Below are positions 20,502 to 29,122 of a DNA stretch of 64,000 nt, piece after piece. The position numbers and the translations under genes were made by a program. Under the pieces are notes generated by a model, which was not told where the DNA came from, did no database searches, and saw only the letters and a list, made by a program, of their open reading frames with translations. The DNA comes from Pseudidiomarina taiwanensis (GTDB lineage Bacteria > Pseudomonadota > Gammaproteobacteria > Enterobacterales > Alteromonadaceae), in the NCBI RefSeq assembly GCF_003987435.1, contig NZ_PIQG01000001.1, positions 434,001 through 498,000 on the forward strand, read 5' to 3'. Positions within the stretch are counted from its first letter, which is position 1. Each line of letters starts with the position of its first letter.

Positions 20502-21342
20502 AATTGCACTGAACCTGGTGCTTGCGGTGAGTTTAAGTTTGGTCTCAGTCTTTCCAAGTCATGCCGAAAACAGTATTGAATTGGAAGGAGCGGCGCAAAG
20601 CGGGGGCTTAATGCTGGCCCGTGTTAACAACGCCGAGCGGGTTTATTTAAATGAGCAAGAAATCGACATAAATCAAGCCGGTATTGCAGTGTTTGGTTTT
20701 GGTCGCGACACATCGGGCCCGCAACAGCTGAAAGTCATCTACAAAAATGGTCAACAACAGCTGCAAACGATTCACGTGGAAGCTCGCGACTATCAAATAG
20801 ACTATGTCGATGGCGTGCCGCAGCGCACGGTCACACCAAATCCGGAGCAGCAGGCTCGGGCGCGCAAAGAAGCGGAGCGAGTGTGGTTGGCTCGGCAAAC
20901 TATCAGTACTCGGACAGACTTTTTAGCGGCGCCGATAATGCCAGCAAAAGGGCGCATTAGCGGCGTTTACGGTAGTCAACGCGTGTTTAATGGGACTCCA
21001 CGCAATCCACACTACGGCTTGGATATTGCCGCTCCAACAGGGACACCCGTTTACGCGCCGTGGAGTGGCAAAGTGGTGTTCGCTGACGCGGATCTATTTT
21101 ACTCCGGTGGCACCTTAATTATCGACCATGGTCAAGGCATCACCAGCACCTACATTCATCTCTCGAAGCTTGATGTTAAGGTGGGTGACGAGATACTCCA
21201 GGGTGATAAGATTGCGGAAATTGGAGCAACTGGACGGGTTACTGGCCCACACTTAGATTGGCGTATTAATTGGTTGAACGAGCGCCTTGATCCAGCGCTC
21301 GTATTAGAGTATTTCGCAGATATCAAAATCCCACAGAGCTAG
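20494..21342 (+). CDS. M23-family (LytM-like) peptidase
   Basis: A 282-residue exported protein. Signal peptide MRKIALNLVLAVSLSLV, cleavage after SHA near residue 24. The C-terminal LytM domain (residues ~150-265) has the zinc motif H173-x3-D177 (HYGLD), HGQGITSTYIHLS and TGPHLDW, where the usual H-x-H is H253-L-D255, so the second histidine is Asp. Either Asp serves as ligand or the enzyme is an inactive activator. It probably acts on, or regulates cleavage of, periplasmic peptidoglycan. Translation is coupled to the PTPS-fold gene (8-bp overlap); it is convergent with the M61 gene (4-bp overlap). Confidence 0.88.
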   Translation: MRKIALNLVLAVSLSLVSVFPSHAENSIELEGAAQSGGLMLARVNNAERVYLNEQEIDINQAGIAVFGFGRDTSGPQQLKVIYKNGQQQLQTIHVEARDYQIDYVDGVPQRTVTPNPEQQARARKEAERVWLARQTISTRTDFLAAPIMPAKGRISGVYGSQRVFNGTPRNPHYGLDIAAPTGTPVYAPWSGKVVFADADLFYSGGTLIIDHGQGITSTYIHLSKLDVKVGDEILQGDKIAEIGATGRVTGPHLDWRINWLNERLDPALVLEYFADIKIPQS

Positions 21343-23105
21343 CTTAGTCGCAGCCACCGTGCTGCGCGAGCCGAGTCAACCACACGGGCTTTGCGTAAGG
21401 TTGGATTGGCTGGCGCCCATTTGAGTTCGAGTTCGAGTAGCTCATCCCGCCGAAAAACATGTAGGCGCGAAATTTGGCCTGGGCGCTTGCGTATCAGAAT
21501 ATCGTTTAAGCTGGTTCGCGTACTCGCCAGATTATCAATTGCGATAATGCGATCGCCCGGGCATAAACCTGCTTGCTCAGCAGCTTCACCACGATAGACC
21601 ACAGTTAATTGAATATCCCCAGGGTTTGCTTGATATTTTGCTCCTAAGCGCACCGGTTGCGTCGTGGCAGCGGTGCCTACTGCGCTATCGCTATCATCAC
21701 TACTGGTCACCATGTGCAGCTCGACACCACATGCAGCAAGAGCTTCAGTCAAAGGAACCCAACCGACCCCGTGCACCAAACGACTAAATTCTGTAGCAAG
21801 CTGATGCCCTGCGCGTTGTTCGAGATAATGAACAAAGCTGTCTTCGCTGGTCATGACCTGGCTATGATAATGCTGCTGCCAAAATTGACCGAACAGCTCA
21901 GGCAGACTTGTCTGAGTGGTCGCGCGCAAGCGTAAGTCGAGCCACAGTGCCAGCAGTGCGCCTTTGGTGTAGTAGCTGACAATCGCGTTGGCGGCATTTG
22001 CGTCCTGCTGGTAAAACTTGGTCCAAGCATAGAAACTTGATTCGACAACGCTCTGTTGATGAACGCCTTGACTCCGCTCGACCCGAGTGATGGTGTCAGT
22101 GAGGGTGTTTAAATACTGCTGAGCATCGATTAAACCGGCATGATGGACAAAATAATCATCGAAGTATGACGTCATCCCCTCATAAAACCAGAGTTGCTTC
22201 GTATACTGCTCACTGGCGAGTTGATAAGGGGTTAATTCCGCTGGACGCACAGCTTTGACGTTCCAGCTATGAAAATACTCATGGCTACATAAGCTCAGAA
22301 AACGCTGATAGTTTTTATCGACTGCAGCGGCCTCATTCCAGATCAGGTCGCGCCGACTGCAAAGCAGGGCGGTCGAATTAATATGCTCTAATCCGCCAAA
22401 GCCATCGCCTACGACCATGGTCAAAAAGAGATAACGCTGAAATGGCACTGTGCCATCAAACATGTCGATTTGAGCGCGGCATATTTCGCTTACATCACGG
22501 CCAATTCGGTCGAGGTCGGCATCATGTTGGCCAACGAACACCAGCGCATGGGGGATGTCTTTAACGGTAAACTCGACAATGCTTAACTCGCCCATTATAA
22601 ACGGATATTCGAGCAGCTCAGTGTAGCTTTGGGCAACAAAGGTTTGCCCTTGCCATGGCGCGCCACTGGTCTGTGGCATGCCCGTAGCAATTTGCCAGTG
22701 GGCCAGTTCGCTGGGCAGTTCGAGGCTAATTTCACAAGGGCTCAAATCATCTGCATCGACCTGTAAACAAAGGCTTGATGGATTGAAAAAGCCAAATAAG
22801 CCATCAAGATAGGCGCTACGTACGGACAAATCGAAAGCATAGACTTGATATTCAATGGTTAATTCACCTTGATAAGGTGCGACCTGCCACGTTTGTTTAT
22901 CTAAAGGTGTGATATCGATTTCAGCATGTTCGACAAAACCGCGAACCTTGCTGAGATTGCGGGCAAAATCACGGATCATGTAACTGCCTGGAATCCAAGC
23001 AGGCAGGCTTAACCGTCGCACCGGCGCAGATTGCGCTGGGATAACCATTCGCACCGAGAAAAGATGGGCACGATAGTGTTCGAGCTTGATCTGATACTGC
23101 AACAT
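21339..23105 (-). CDS. M61-family metallopeptidase with PDZ domain
   Basis: A 588-residue protein of the glycyl-aminopeptidase-like M61 family. The N-terminal beta domain (LPAWIPGSYMIRDFARN) is followed by the GGLEH motif (residues 237-241) and the zinc site HEYFH at 275-279 in HEYFHSWNVKAVRP. A PDZ domain lies near the C-terminus (~residues 480-560, GLCPGDRIIAIDNL). No signal peptide is apparent, so it is probably cytoplasmic. It likely trims peptides with small N-terminal residues. It is a single gene, divergent from the LytS-type kinase. Confidence 0.92.
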   Translation of the reverse strand: MLQYQIKLEHYRAHLFSVRMVIPAQSAPVRRLSLPAWIPGSYMIRDFARNLSKVRGFVEHAEIDITPLDKQTWQVAPYQGELTIEYQVYAFDLSVRSAYLDGLFGFFNPSSLCLQVDADDLSPCEISLELPSELAHWQIATGMPQTSGAPWQGQTFVAQSYTELLEYPFIMGELSIVEFTVKDIPHALVFVGQHDADLDRIGRDVSEICRAQIDMFDGTVPFQRYLFLTMVVGDGFGGLEHINSTALLCSRRDLIWNEAAAVDKNYQRFLSLCSHEYFHSWNVKAVRPAELTPYQLASEQYTKQLWFYEGMTSYFDDYFVHHAGLIDAQQYLNTLTDTITRVERSQGVHQQSVVESSFYAWTKFYQQDANAANAIVSYYTKGALLALWLDLRLRATTQTSLPELFGQFWQQHYHSQVMTSEDSFVHYLEQRAGHQLATEFSRLVHGVGWVPLTEALAACGVELHMVTSSDDSDSAVGTAATTQPVRLGAKYQANPGDIQLTVVYRGEAAEQAGLCPGDRIIAIDNLASTRTSLNDILIRKRPGQISRLHVFRRDELLELELKWAPANPTLRKARVVDSARAARWLRLS

Positions 23106-23191
23106 AAAATTTCCTACAATGTTTTCGATTGAGACTCGCTATGTGGTTATCATAGTGCGATAAATGGTCTCTATTTAAACCATGAAATGAG

Positions 23192-23197
23192 TATACT
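23192..23197 (+). promoter_or_regulatory. Putative -10 of the LytS-type kinase operon
   Basis: TATACT lies 27 bp before the kinase start in the 119-bp gap to the divergent M61 gene. No strong -35 is visible. Confidence 0.35.
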
Positions 23198-23224
23198 GAA
23201 CTCCTTAGTAGAGTTGAATATGTC

Positions 23225-24316
23225 GTGAGCACTATGGTCGTTACCCGCTGGAAAGCAATTTTAGAAGATCGCAATCGTTTCTTCTGGCTATTACAAGTAG
23301 CCGGTTGGAGTGGCTATGCCTTGGTGCACTACATTGGCTCGTTAATGCACGAAATGCGCGATATCTACGCCTTAGTCTTAATCCTTGGTGCTTATGCCGG
23401 CTTTTTACTGACGGTCCCACTGCGCTATTTCTATCGGCGTATTTGGGATGTCAAACCTTGGTATCTTATCGTGATCGTGCTCGCCGCAAGTTACGTGAGT
23501 GCAGCGCTGTGGGCGGTGATAGATAACGCGACCTACTGGGAAATCTACAAATTTGGCTTTCGCCCAGAAACCAATTGGTTCTACTTTAAGAATAGTATCG
23601 CCAAGTTCTACATTATGTTGAGCTGGAGCGGCCTGTATTTTGGAATCAAATACTATCAAATGTTGCAGGATGAAAAGCAGAAGGCTTTGATGGCGAATTC
23701 TATGGCGCATCAGGCGCAATTGAAAATGCTGCGATATCAGCTCAATCCGCACTTTTTGTTCAATACTTTGAATGCCATTTCGACCTTGATCTTGATTAAG
23801 GAAAATGATTTGGCCAATCAAATGATGCAAAAGCTGAGTAAGTTTTTGCGCTTTTCGCTCGACAATGAACCGATCAAGAAGATTCCTCTGCAAGAAGAGA
23901 TTGATGCGTTATTACTGTATCTCGATATTGAAAAAGTCCGCTTCGATGAACGCTTGCAAGTCGATATCGAAATCAGCGCTGAGGCACAAAAAGCACTGGT
24001 TCCTAGCTTGTTTTTACAACCGCTTATTGAGAACTCGATTAAATATGCCATCGCTAAGCTCGAACAGGGGGGGCGTATCCACATTCAAGCTGAGCGCTTT
24101 GCCGATGACTTATTAATTAGCGTTTCCGATAACGGCCCCGGCACGAAAAAATCAACGGCAGAGTTGCTCGCATCAGGAGGTGTGGGTCTGAGTAATACTC
24201 GAGATCGGTTACAAGCCTTGTATGGAAAGAATTACTCCTTTACATTAACGGATGCGCAACCGCAGGGGTTGAAGGTCGCAATTCGCATTCCGTTTGAACA
24301 GGCTGAGATATCATGA
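23225..24316 (+). CDS. LytS/AlgZ-type sensor histidine kinase
   Basis: A 363-residue sensor kinase. The N-terminal ~150 residues hold four hydrophobic segments with very short loops, so the sensing part is intramembrane. The His_kinase domain carries RYQLNPHFLFNTLNAIS (phosphoacceptor H176), and the GHKL ATPase has SLFLQPLIENSIKYA and SVSDNGPGT. It overlaps the LytTR regulator by 4 bp (ATGA), so the two are coupled partners. The start is GTG; an ATG 9 nt downstream is an alternative, as neither has a strong Shine-Dalgarno. Signal unknown. Confidence 0.9.
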   Translation: MSTMVVTRWKAILEDRNRFFWLLQVAGWSGYALVHYIGSLMHEMRDIYALVLILGAYAGFLLTVPLRYFYRRIWDVKPWYLIVIVLAASYVSAALWAVIDNATYWEIYKFGFRPETNWFYFKNSIAKFYIMLSWSGLYFGIKYYQMLQDEKQKALMANSMAHQAQLKMLRYQLNPHFLFNTLNAISTLILIKENDLANQMMQKLSKFLRFSLDNEPIKKIPLQEEIDALLLYLDIEKVRFDERLQVDIEISAEAQKALVPSLFLQPLIENSIKYAIAKLEQGGRIHIQAERFADDLLISVSDNGPGTKKSTAELLASGGVGLSNTRDRLQALYGKNYSFTLTDAQPQGLKVAIRIPFEQAEIS

Positions 24317-25140
24317 CTAAGAAAATCCAAGCGCTGGTAGTTGACGATGAGTCACTTGCGCGGCGTGGATTAGTAGTTCGCTTACAAGAGTTTGAGCAAA
24401 TTGAGCTGCTCGATGAATGTGCCAGTGCGCGTGAAGCATTGGAGAAGATTCGAACCTTGCAACCCGACTTGGTATTTCTCGATATTCAAATGCCCGGAAT
24501 GAATGGCTTCGAGTTACTCCGCGCAGTGCAAAAAGAGGGGTTAAAATTACCACTGGTCGTCTTTGTTACGGCCTATGACCATTACGCCATTCGCGCCTTT
24601 GAAGTCCGTGCCATCGATTACTTACTCAAGCCTGTCGATAGCGAACGCCTAGGACAAAGCATTACCCGAATTGCAAAATCTTTAGAACGGCGTGAACAAG
24701 AACAGCAACATCAACGTATCTTAGAATTACTCGCTGATGCGATCGGCGAAGACTGCGAAGAGATTTTGCAAAGCTTGGCCGCCGGCAAAGAAGTTGGTTC
24801 GGCCCGTTATCCAGAGCATATTGCAATTAAAGAAAGCGGTGAAATCACTCGTGTTGCGATTAATTCGATAGAGTGGATTGATGCCGCAGGCGATTACATG
24901 TGTATTCATGCTGGCAACGAAACACACATTTTGCGTAAAACGATGAAAGAGCTTGAAGAAGAGCTTAACCCACAGCGTTTTCAACGCATTCACCGCTCTG
25001 CAATCGTCAATATGGAGCAGGTCGAGAAGCTTTGTAGTCGGCAAAATGGGGAATACCATTTGCAACTGCGAAATGGTAAAGAGCTCAAAGTCAGTCGCAG
25101 TTACAAAGATCGCATCAAAAAACTAATTCTTAACTCATGA
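24313..25140 (+). CDS. LytTR-family response regulator
   Basis: A 275-residue regulator with an intact receiver (VVDDESLARR with D11/D12, phosphoacceptor D57 in FLDIQMPGMNG, T88 and K107 regions FVTAYD and LLKPVD) and a C-terminal LytTR DNA-binding domain (IEWIDAAGDYMCIHAG, FQRIHRSAIVNMEQV, LKVSRSYKDRIKKL). A coiled, Gln/Glu-rich linker separates them. It pairs with the upstream kinase and resembles AlgR and BtsR-type systems. The likely regulon includes genes nearby, perhaps the lipoprotein 25 bp downstream (inference). Confidence 0.93.
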   Translation: MTKKIQALVVDDESLARRGLVVRLQEFEQIELLDECASAREALEKIRTLQPDLVFLDIQMPGMNGFELLRAVQKEGLKLPLVVFVTAYDHYAIRAFEVRAIDYLLKPVDSERLGQSITRIAKSLERREQEQQHQRILELLADAIGEDCEEILQSLAAGKEVGSARYPEHIAIKESGEITRVAINSIEWIDAAGDYMCIHAGNETHILRKTMKELEEELNPQRFQRIHRSAIVNMEQVEKLCSRQNGEYHLQLRNGKELKVSRSYKDRIKKLILNS

Positions 25141-25165
25141 CAAGGTCATGAAAATGGAGTGATGT

Positions 25166-26032
25166 ATGCGTCGATTATTGCTCATACTGGTCAGCCTGTT
25201 GCTCGTCGTTGGTTGCTCAAACCAGTTAGGGTACAAGTTTGCAGATACTCTGATCGAATGGCAATTGAGCGATTATATCGAGCTAACGGATGAGCAAGAG
25301 CCGATGGTTGCGCAAGCAATCGATGAGCTCCATTTGTGGCATGCACGCTCCGAATTACCTCTATACCGTGATCTACTCCAGAATCTCCGCGATAAAATTG
25401 CCACAGATGGCCTGACCGAAGCAGAAATTGCGCAAGTTTTCGACGACGCGACATGGCTGTGGGAACGGATTCGCATCCAAATCGAACCTTACGCGCAAGT
25501 ATACCTTGCTGAACTGAACCCAAAACAACGGCAACAACTGTTCGAGAAGCTAGATGAGAATTTAGCTGAGCGTCGCGAGGATTTGCTTGATGAGCCGTAT
25601 GATGAAGCACTGAAAGATACGCGTAAACGGCTCGAACGCAATGTTAAACGCTGGTTAGGTTCGGTCGAGCCTGTTCAGCGTTCCTATTTGTCGCGCTGGT
25701 TAGCCCAGCGTGATGACATGCGTGCAGACTGGATTGCGTATAACGAGCGTTGGCAAAGTGCCTTTAAACTGCTTTGGGATGCCCCAAGTGGTGAAGTTTT
25801 TAGTCGTCAACTCAACAGTCTGATCATGCAGCCAGAGGCACTGCGCGGAGACGATTTTCAAGCAAGACTGGAAAGTAACCGGCTCGCAACGATCGTTATG
25901 CTGTATGAGCTACAGAATTCGATGACGGCGCGGCAAAAACGCCACTTGCTTGGCGAAATAGACGATATCATTGCTGATTTGGATGATTTAATCGCCTATT
26001 TCGCACCTGATGATGAATCGCGCGACAGTTAA
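25166..26032 (+). CDS. DUF6279 family lipoprotein
   Basis: A 288-residue predicted lipoprotein. The signal peptide ends in a lipobox LVVGC (Cys at residue 17), followed by [17 protein letters not shown] and YIELTDEQ, the hallmark start of DUF6279. The rest is mainly charged helices (rich in Glu, Arg and Leu) with no catalytic motif. The residue after Cys is Ser, consistent with outer-membrane sorting. Function unknown. It lies 25 bp after the LytTR regulator and may share its transcript; it ends overlapping the convergent pykA by 4 bp. Confidence 0.82.
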   Translation: MRRLLLILVSLLLVVGCSNQLGYKFADTLIEWQLSDYIELTDEQEPMVAQAIDELHLWHARSELPLYRDLLQNLRDKIATDGLTEAEIAQVFDDATWLWERIRIQIEPYAQVYLAELNPKQRQQLFEKLDENLAERREDLLDEPYDEALKDTRKRLERNVKRWLGSVEPVQRSYLSRWLAQRDDMRADWIAYNERWQSAFKLLWDAPSGEVFSRQLNSLIMQPEALRGDDFQARLESNRLATIVMLYELQNSMTARQKRHLLGEIDDIIADLDDLIAYFAPDDESRDS

Positions 26033-27465
26033 CGCACTTCGATAATTTTGCAGGTATTGGTTGAACCTACGGTTTCCATGACATCACCGTGGGTCAGCAC
26101 CACTAAGTCGCCCGCGTGTACGTGTCCACGCCGCTTAATTTCTTCAATGGCATCGTGAACCAAGTTTTGCGGCTCGCTTAGGGTTGAGTCAAAGGCGATG
26201 GGATATACGCCGCGATAGAGCGCACAGCGCGCCCGTGAGGCCTGATGCCGTGATAACGAAAATATTGGCAATTGGCTGGTGATCCGCGACATTAATTTCG
26301 CAGTTGAGCCTGATTCAGTTAGGGCAATAATGGCCTTGACCCCAGCTAAATGTGTGGCTGCGTACATGGCAGTGATCGCCGTTGCTTCCTGAATGTTTGA
26401 GAAGGTCTCTTGCAAATCTCGGTTATCGAGCGCAACACTTGGATGTGTTTCGGCACCAAGGCATATTTCTGCCATAGCTTTAACAGTTGCGATAGGGTGC
26501 TTACCGGCAGCTGTTTCAGCTGAGAGCATGACCGCATCCGTGCCATCCAGCACGGCATTGGCAACGTCCATTACTTCTGCTCGGGTCGGCATGGGGTTTT
26601 CGATCATCGATTCCATCATTTGTGTGGCAGTTATCACCACTTTGTTGCACTGCCGCGCTCGCTCGATAATCTTTTTCTGCTTACCCACTAACTGGGCATC
26701 GCCAATTTCGACTCCAAGATCACCGCGGGCGACCATGACGGCGTCAGCAGCGAGGATAATATCATCAAGCGCTGCATCTGAAGCAACCGCTTCGGCACGC
26801 TCGATTTTCGCACAAATCGCACCTTGGCCACCGGCTTCGCGTAATAACCTGCGCGCCTCCAGAATATCATGACCATTGCGCGGGAAGGACACTGCTAAGA
26901 AGTCGACTTCAATTGCCGCGGCAGTTTTGATGTCGGCAAGGTCTTTATCGGTTAATGCAGCAGCAGATAAGCCACCACCTTTGCGGTTAATGCCTTTATT
27001 GTTCGACAATGGACCACCGACAGTGACCGTGGTTACGATTTGTCCCGCGCTAACATCTTCAACCTGGAGTTGTACGCGCCCATCGTCGAGCAGCAGAATA
27101 TCACCTGTGCTCACATCTTGTGGCAGCTCTTTATAGTCGATGCCAACCCGTTGTTGATCGCCTGCGTCGACGGATAGATTAGCGTCGAGTACGAATACAT
27201 CACCTTCATCGAGCACAATTGGGCCATCGGCAAAGCGGGAAATCCGAATTTTAGGTCCTTGTAGATCACCAAGGATCGCAACTTGAGTGCCGAGCCGCTC
27301 AGCGATTTCACGAACCATTTGCGCACGCTGCAAATGGTCTTCAGCTTTACCGTGAGAAAAATTCAAGCGAACAACGTTAGCTCCGGCTTTGATAAGGGCT
27401 TCTAGAACTTTCGGATCATCCGTTGCTGGGCCGAGAGTAGTCACTATTTTAGTTCGACGTAACAT
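26029..27465 (-). CDS. pykA: Pyruvate kinase (PykA type)
   Basis: A 478-residue glycolytic enzyme that makes pyruvate and ATP from [19 protein letters not shown] and [10 protein letters not shown] open the protein, AKIERAEAV and [13 protein letters not shown] mark the active site, and [20 protein letters not shown] is the family signature. The ATG at 27465 was chosen because GGAG lies 7 nt upstream; an in-frame extension of 13 residues (from 27504) is unlike any pyruvate kinase. It is divergent from gap and convergent with the lipoprotein gene. Confidence 0.96.
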   Translation of the reverse strand: MLRRTKIVTTLGPATDDPKVLEALIKAGANVVRLNFSHGKAEDHLQRAQMVREIAERLGTQVAILGDLQGPKIRISRFADGPIVLDEGDVFVLDANLSVDAGDQQRVGIDYKELPQDVSTGDILLLDDGRVQLQVEDVSAGQIVTTVTVGGPLSNNKGINRKGGGLSAAALTDKDLADIKTAAAIEVDFLAVSFPRNGHDILEARRLLREAGGQGAICAKIERAEAVASDAALDDIILAADAVMVARGDLGVEIGDAQLVGKQKKIIERARQCNKVVITATQMMESMIENPMPTRAEVMDVANAVLDGTDAVMLSAETAAGKHPIATVKAMAEICLGAETHPSVALDNRDLQETFSNIQEATAITAMYAATHLAGVKAIIALTESGSTAKLMSRITSQLPIFSLSRHQASRARCALYRGVYPIAFDSTLSEPQNLVHDAIEEIKRRGHVHAGDLVVLTHGDVMETVGSTNTCKIIEVR

Positions 27466-27494
27466 GGGGGGACTCCATAAAAATTTTGCGAAAA

Positions 27495-27503
27495 AGTATA
27501 TCA
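27495..27503 (-). promoter_or_regulatory. Putative extended -10 promoter of pykA
   Basis: The reverse strand reads TGATATACT, an extended -10 (TGn-TATACT), 30 bp before the pykA start. The -35 region is poor, which fits an extended -10 promoter. Confidence 0.5.
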
Positions 27504-27611
27504 CGCTGATGATTTAGAAACAGACCTTGTGGCGCAAATGCGCGGATTTAAGTACAATGCTCGCACTTTTTCTCGACACGTTTTGTGACAACCCAACAAA
27601 TAGGTAGCCCC

Positions 27612-29057
27612 ATGACTGATCAACAACAGGATTTGACGCTTCAAAGCTGGCAGGAACGCCAAGAGTATGCGGAGATGATGCAACCACTTATCGGTCGCAT
27701 GTATCGTAACTATGGTGTTGAAATTTTAGTATATGGTCGTTCGCTGTTAAACGTTGATGCGATCAATATTATCAAAGCACACCGCTTGATTCGCCGTCAC
27801 GAAGGCGTGAAGTTACGTCTACGTGAAAGCTTCCCATTTATCGAAGCACTCAGCAAAATGAAGCTTGCACCGGCTCGTGTTGACTTAGGTAAACTTGCTT
27901 TTAACTATCTGCATAAAGACGCAGGGCAGGGTTTGTCCGTTGAGGCTTACCTCGAACGTGAACTCGCGGATATCGTTAATAAAGCAGATGAAATTGAGCC
28001 ACAAGATGTTGTTTTATACGGTTTTGGTCGAATTGGTCGGTTGTTGGCGCGGTTATTGATTGAACGCAATGGCGCCAATAATAAAATGCGCTTACGTGCC
28101 ATTGTTGTTCGTGGTGGCCGCGATGGCGATTTGGAGAAGCGTGCCAGCTTACTCCGTCGTGACTCAATTCACGGTGCATTCAACGGTTCTATTACCGTAG
28201 ATGAAGAGAACTCTGCGATTAAGGCGAATGGCACCAGCATCAAAGTGATTTATTCAGATGGTCCAGACCAAGTTGATTACACTCAATATGGCATCGATAA
28301 TGCCATCGTTATCGATAATACCGGGATCTGGAAAGACGAAGCGGGCTTGGGTTTACACTTAAAATCTAAAGGTGTGAAAAAGGTTCTGTTAACTGCGCCA
28401 GCCAAAGGTAACATTAAAAATATCGTATTTGGTGTGAACCACAATGATATTGACCCAAGCGATACCATCGTTTGTGCTGCGAGCTGTACCACCAACGCTA
28501 TCACTCCAGTGTTAAAAGTTGTGAATGATGAATTCGGTATTCGGAACGGCCACGTTGAAACCGTGCATTCATATACCAATGACCAAAACCTCATTGATAA
28601 CTACCACAAGGCTGAACGTCGTGGTCGTGCGGCTGGTTTAAACATGGTATTGACTTCGACTGGTGCCGCTAAAGCTGTCGCCAAGGCTTTACCAGAGTTA
28701 GCAGGTAAATTGACTGGCAACGCGATTCGTGTACCTACGCCAAACGTCTCGATGGCGATCATGAATCTTAATTTAAGCAAAGCGACCACAGTTGATGAGC
28801 TTAATGCATTCTTGCGCGACCAAGCATTGCATTCAGAGCTGCAAGCACAAATCGACTACACTGCATCGACTGAAATTGTTTCAACAGATTTAGTTGGCTC
28901 ACGCTACGCAGGTATTGTCGACTCGCAAGCGACGATTGTTGATGGTGACCGAGCGGTGCTTTACGTTTGGTATGACAACGAATTTGGTTACAGCTGTCAG
29001 GTGATTCGAGTTGCCGAGCAGATGGCCGGACAGCAGTTGTTAAACCTGCCTAAATAA
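27612..29057 (+). CDS. gap: Glyceraldehyde-3-phosphate dehydrogenase, long form
   Basis: A 481-residue GAPDH. The NAD-binding GFGRIGRLL starts near residue 137, so about 130 residues precede the normal enzyme; this extension is helical and charged and starts MTDQQQDLTLQSWQERQEY. The active-site CAASCTTNAITP has catalytic C292, and WYDNEFGYSCQVIRV closes the fold. Long GAPDHs of this type are known in marine gammaproteobacteria. The ATG at 27612 has AGGTAG upstream; an in-frame GTG at 27585 would add nine residues. A TACAAT at 27553-27558 could be its -10. A terminator follows. Confidence 0.93.
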   Translation: MTDQQQDLTLQSWQERQEYAEMMQPLIGRMYRNYGVEILVYGRSLLNVDAINIIKAHRLIRRHEGVKLRLRESFPFIEALSKMKLAPARVDLGKLAFNYLHKDAGQGLSVEAYLERELADIVNKADEIEPQDVVLYGFGRIGRLLARLLIERNGANNKMRLRAIVVRGGRDGDLEKRASLLRRDSIHGAFNGSITVDEENSAIKANGTSIKVIYSDGPDQVDYTQYGIDNAIVIDNTGIWKDEAGLGLHLKSKGVKKVLLTAPAKGNIKNIVFGVNHNDIDPSDTIVCAASCTTNAITPVLKVVNDEFGIRNGHVETVHSYTNDQNLIDNYHKAERRGRAAGLNMVLTSTGAAKAVAKALPELAGKLTGNAIRVPTPNVSMAIMNLNLSKATTVDELNAFLRDQALHSELQAQIDYTASTEIVSTDLVGSRYAGIVDSQATIVDGDRAVLYVWYDNEFGYSCQVIRVAEQMAGQQLLNLPK

Positions 29058-29072
29058 TCCTTATATACAATG

Positions 29073-29099
29073 AAAAGCGCCACTTGGCGCTTTTCTTTT
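29073..29099 (+). terminator. Intrinsic terminator of gap
   Basis: A 9-bp stem AAAAGCGCC / GGCGCTTTT with loop ACTT, leading into TTTTCTTTT. It begins 16 nt after the gap stop. Confidence 0.88.
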
Positions 29100-29122
29100 G
29101 ACGCACAACAAGGTGGACGTTT

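Noticed and set aside
23405-23893. 162-codon minus-strand frame
   Set aside because: It is antisense to the well-supported LytS-type kinase and has no recognisable domain or Shine-Dalgarno.
26393-26872. 159-codon plus-strand frame
   Set aside because: It is antisense to pyruvate kinase; low-complexity Ser/Ala-rich translation typical of a shadow frame.
27466-27611. HexR operator between pykA and gap
   Set aside because: No TGTAAT-n3-ATTACA-like palindrome is present; only a short GCGC-AAAT-GCGC repeat (27533-27544).
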